From Blasia pusilla (Eukaryota; Marchantiophyta; Marchantiopsida; Blasiales), in the NCBI GenBank assembly GCA_050084515.1, contig CM114271.1, positions 28,334,001 to 28,398,000 on the forward strand: DNA of 64,000 nucleotides, written 5' to 3'. Below the pieces are notes generated by a model. The model saw nothing but the letters and a program-made list of their open reading frames with translations, had not been told where the DNA came from and made no database searches. Shown here piece after piece: positions 62,001 to 64,000 of the stretch. Positions within the stretch are counted from its first letter, which is position 1. Every line of letters starts with the position of its first letter. Position numbers and translations under genes: made by a program.

Positions 62001-62430
62001 CGCTGTGAAGAATCACGTCCACGCACTGAAAGCATTCCACCACCTTCCGCGGGACAACAAACTCAAATTCCCCTTTGCAGATTATGTTGAGGTAGCCATC
62101 TTCAGGTGACGTTATCTCCACGGAGGGGCCGCTAGCCGAAGTCCTTCCTTCAAATATCTCAATATCGTCACTGGCATTCGCAGTTTGGGCGACTTTTTTC
62201 TTCTGTTTCCAGGGCTTTACTACCTCCGTAGCTTTGACTTTATCCGTATGGGTCACTTGAGGACTCATCTCTTCCGATCGAATTCGCTCTCGAGGTCGTC
62301 CCCTCATCCGACCATCTTTTCCACTTATACGGACTTCATTCACTATCGCTTTATCTAATTGCGGATTGTCAAACTCTCGAGAGGTACTGGCACCTCGACT
62401 AGCACCTTCGCCCTCCCGATCTTGCAACAT
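53034..62430 (-). CDS. Elongin-C-like / F-box-like / leucine-rich-repeat protein, at least 14 exons
   Basis: Minus-strand exons with matching phases: 62430-61998, 61510-61455, 61315-61208, 60610-60499, 60063-59947, 59772-59584, 58446-58338, 57172-57110, 56993-56913, 56598-56492, 56148-55985, 55111-55046, 54748-54644 and 54339-54306. They encode about 580 aa. Residues 1-110 are basic, with an AT-hook-like RGRPRE. Residues 112-235 resemble Elongin C/Skp1 (YLNIICKGEFEFVVPRKV; VMDLIYVAHFLGIKDLLN). About 240-340 is F-box/Elongin-A-like (PMDLAWCVAEQFTAQELYDA; LSTEILWEKHCKKFL). LRRs follow (LQVLRLACNGI; ELDLSDNKIT; LLELSLANNKIT). A cullin-E3 substrate adaptor role is inferred. The tail (54305-53034) holds LRR-like pieces (FILDLRCTDIS; CLSLCRIDIRGCHKM), but its exons and stop are unresolved. 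Confidence 0.75.
57763..57956. repeat. 97-bp tandem duplication in an intron of the LRR gene
   Basis: Copy 1 is 57763-57859 and copy 2 is 57860-57956. They differ at one visible position (CATCCTAAAGG versus CATCCTTAAGG). Such near identity indicates a very recent duplication. It lies between the exons ending at 58338 and starting at 57172. Confidence 0.95.
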
Positions 62431-63365
62431 ATTTTACAGAGTCCGATCGTGAACGACTGGACGAAAGTCTTGGCAATCTACTCCGAGAATCCAATGACGA
62501 GAGTCCTTCCTCGAGAGCACTCTACAATCCGGGAATCAGCTAAAAGAACCTTCTCAAGGCAGAGTCCATCCCTCTGCTCTTAACAATCGGGCAACTCCTC
62601 CTACTCCATCCGAAATTCCCGTGGGACTTCTCGACCCGGCATCCACATAAGTAACTTTTTTAATCTTCAAAATGCCAAATCCGAGTCCCTCCCAGCGTCC
62701 GCCACAAGGCGCAGTGAAGCAATTCCTGTCGCCAGACATTGCAATCAAATCTCCTTCCGATCTCTGCCAACCCTGTCTTCATCATACTCCTCAATCTGAA
62801 GAACGTCGATCCGTCGATCGATCCATCAATCGCCGCCAAAAGCCTGTTTGCATTCCAGAACCCCCTCCCCCACTCCACACACAAGAGCGGAGTAGTGCAT
62901 GAGTAGTGCAGAGTACACGTTCAAATGAACCTGCGTAACAAACGACACGAATTGGAATTCAAAGGGGAGATCTCCGCCACTTTAAATTTTACGAAAGGGA
63001 AGAAAAAAGGATGCTCGTGATGCCTTCTCGCCAATTTCCCTCCCCCCATTTTTTCTTTTTATTTTTTCCTAATATTCTTCCTTTCGCCGGCCACTTGTGA
63101 CGTTTCTAGTCTCCTCTGAATTTTTTATTTGATAAATTAATTACTAAGTTATCAATTGAGGGAGACTAGCTTTGGCCAAGTGAAGTATGGAACATTAATA
63201 ATTAGTGAATGCCTTACTTATGGTACTTCAAATTAACTAGTAAGAATGCCCATCTAAGAATGGCATCTAACTTTAATATTCATACTATAATCATATTTTT
63301 TCAATGAGAATTTTAGAAAATTGTATAAATTAAAAATTTCACACAAATGAGTTTTTATTTTTATT
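62431..63365. other. promoter and 5' leader of the LRR gene, then AT-rich spacer
   Basis: The GC-richer part (62431-62900) is the likely 5' leader and promoter of the minus-strand gene. The + strand frame at 62672-62902 is Pro/Ser-rich without a motif and is probably chance. From 63050 the DNA is AT-rich. Confidence 0.35.
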
Positions 63366-63985
63366 TTAATTTAATACTTCATGATATACAACATTCCTAA
63401 TGTAAACATCCATTTTCTTGATGGGATGTTCACTATCTATCATCATATGAATGAAATTCCTCGAACCTACTCTAGATAAGGCAACATATAATTGCCCATG
63501 AGAAAATACAAGGTTTGGCAAGTAGATGCCGACTCTCTCTACTCTTTGACCTTGAGACTTATAAACCGTCATTGCAAAAGCAGAACGGACAGGAGACTAA
63601 AATCATCGCAAATCAAAAGATAAACCATAATGAGATGCAATCAATGGGATGCGTGGAATGAACACTCAAGCTCCAATGTTTTTTCCTATAATGATAATTG
63701 CAGCTATAAGATGTCGACTAAATCCAACAATCGCCATGCGAGTCTCATTCGCTTGTCCAAAAGATCTTTAGTTGGTGGAACTAAGAAATGTTCCCACACC
63801 ATAGCTAGGAGAGAAGGTGTGTTATATAGAAGAATGATTGCAAAGAGTAGATGCAATGAATACCCTATACGAATCACAACTGCCTCTTCAAAGCAAGAAA
63901 ATATCTCTCTGTCATCCTCCAAAAGTCCCATATGAATAGTTGTTTGTTTGAAGGTAGGATAAACTACATCATCTATAGTTCTCAA
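63366..63985 (-). mobile_element. Helitron Rep/helicase remnant with internal deletion
   Basis: The minus-strand segment 63985-63704 (DDVVYPTFKQTTIHMGLLED and DREIFSCFEEAVVIRIGYSL) matches the linker just before the helicase in plant Helitron proteins. The segment near 63600-63366 reads SPVRSAFAMTVYKSQGQ, then LPNLVFSHGQLYVALSRV, the last PIF1-type helicase motifs. The ATP-binding part of the helicase between them is missing, and the frame changes. The element continues beyond the window. Confidence 0.8.
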
Positions 63986-64000
63986 ATCTTGATATGATTG

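Noticed and set aside
62672-62902. Pro/Ser-rich 76-codon + strand frame
   Set aside because: It overlaps the probable 5' leader of the minus-strand gene and has no motif or repeat support.
63366-63572. A host PIF1 helicase gene
   Set aside because: The upstream segment is Helitron-specific and the ATPase core is missing, so it is transposon debris.

Overview
This is nuclear DNA from a land plant, most likely not a flowering plant (inferred). Reasons: plastid elongation factor Tu is nuclear-encoded with a transit peptide; there are spliceosomal introns, a plant-type Nup62, telo-box promoter motifs, and many decayed plant transposable elements. I saw no bacterial operons, CRISPR array, tRNA or rRNA. 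The lineage is not fixed; a bryophyte, lycophyte or fern-grade plant fits the transposon content and the TTP-type zinc finger.

Four host genes are supported, each with an exon model I worked out: (1) NUP62, + strand, 13408-18611, six exons, about 821 aa, an FG-repeat nucleoporin; (2) plastid EF-Tu (tufA), + strand, 33792-35514, two exons, 495 aa; (3) a TIS11/TTP-type tandem CCCH zinc-finger protein, + strand, 48366-50009, three exons, 361 aa, in which a 60-base microexon completes finger 1; (4) a minus-strand gene, about 53034-62430, with at least 14 exons, joining an Elongin-C/Skp1-like domain, an F-box-like segment and leucine-rich repeats in one chain. Its 3' exons are unresolved.

The rest is mostly transposon debris. 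A minus-strand Ty3/gypsy element (about 390-8675) carries gag, protease, a C5 cytosine DNA methyltransferase-like domain, reverse transcriptase, RNase H and the integrase zinc finger. A second copy (27938-32413) keeps only leader, gag and protease, and a third fragment (41246-41698) is LTR end only. Also present are two copia remnants (8690-11010 and 38755-39200), a truncated hAT transposase (20839-22672), a non-LTR element with an apparent restriction-like endonuclease (43430-46605), a roughly 1 kb inverted-repeat DNA transposon with a 5-bp target duplication (42039-43032), and a Helitron helicase remnant (63366-63985). Several minisatellites lie beside or inside the genes.

The most notable item is the gypsy element with an embedded DNA methyltransferase: a mobile element carrying an enzyme of the kind its host uses to silence it. 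This copy is dead, with stops and frameshifts, so any activity must be tested in better copies elsewhere in the genome. The four host genes have unrelated jobs (nuclear pore transport, plastid translation, RNA binding/decay, probable ubiquitin-ligase adaptor) and form no functional cluster.
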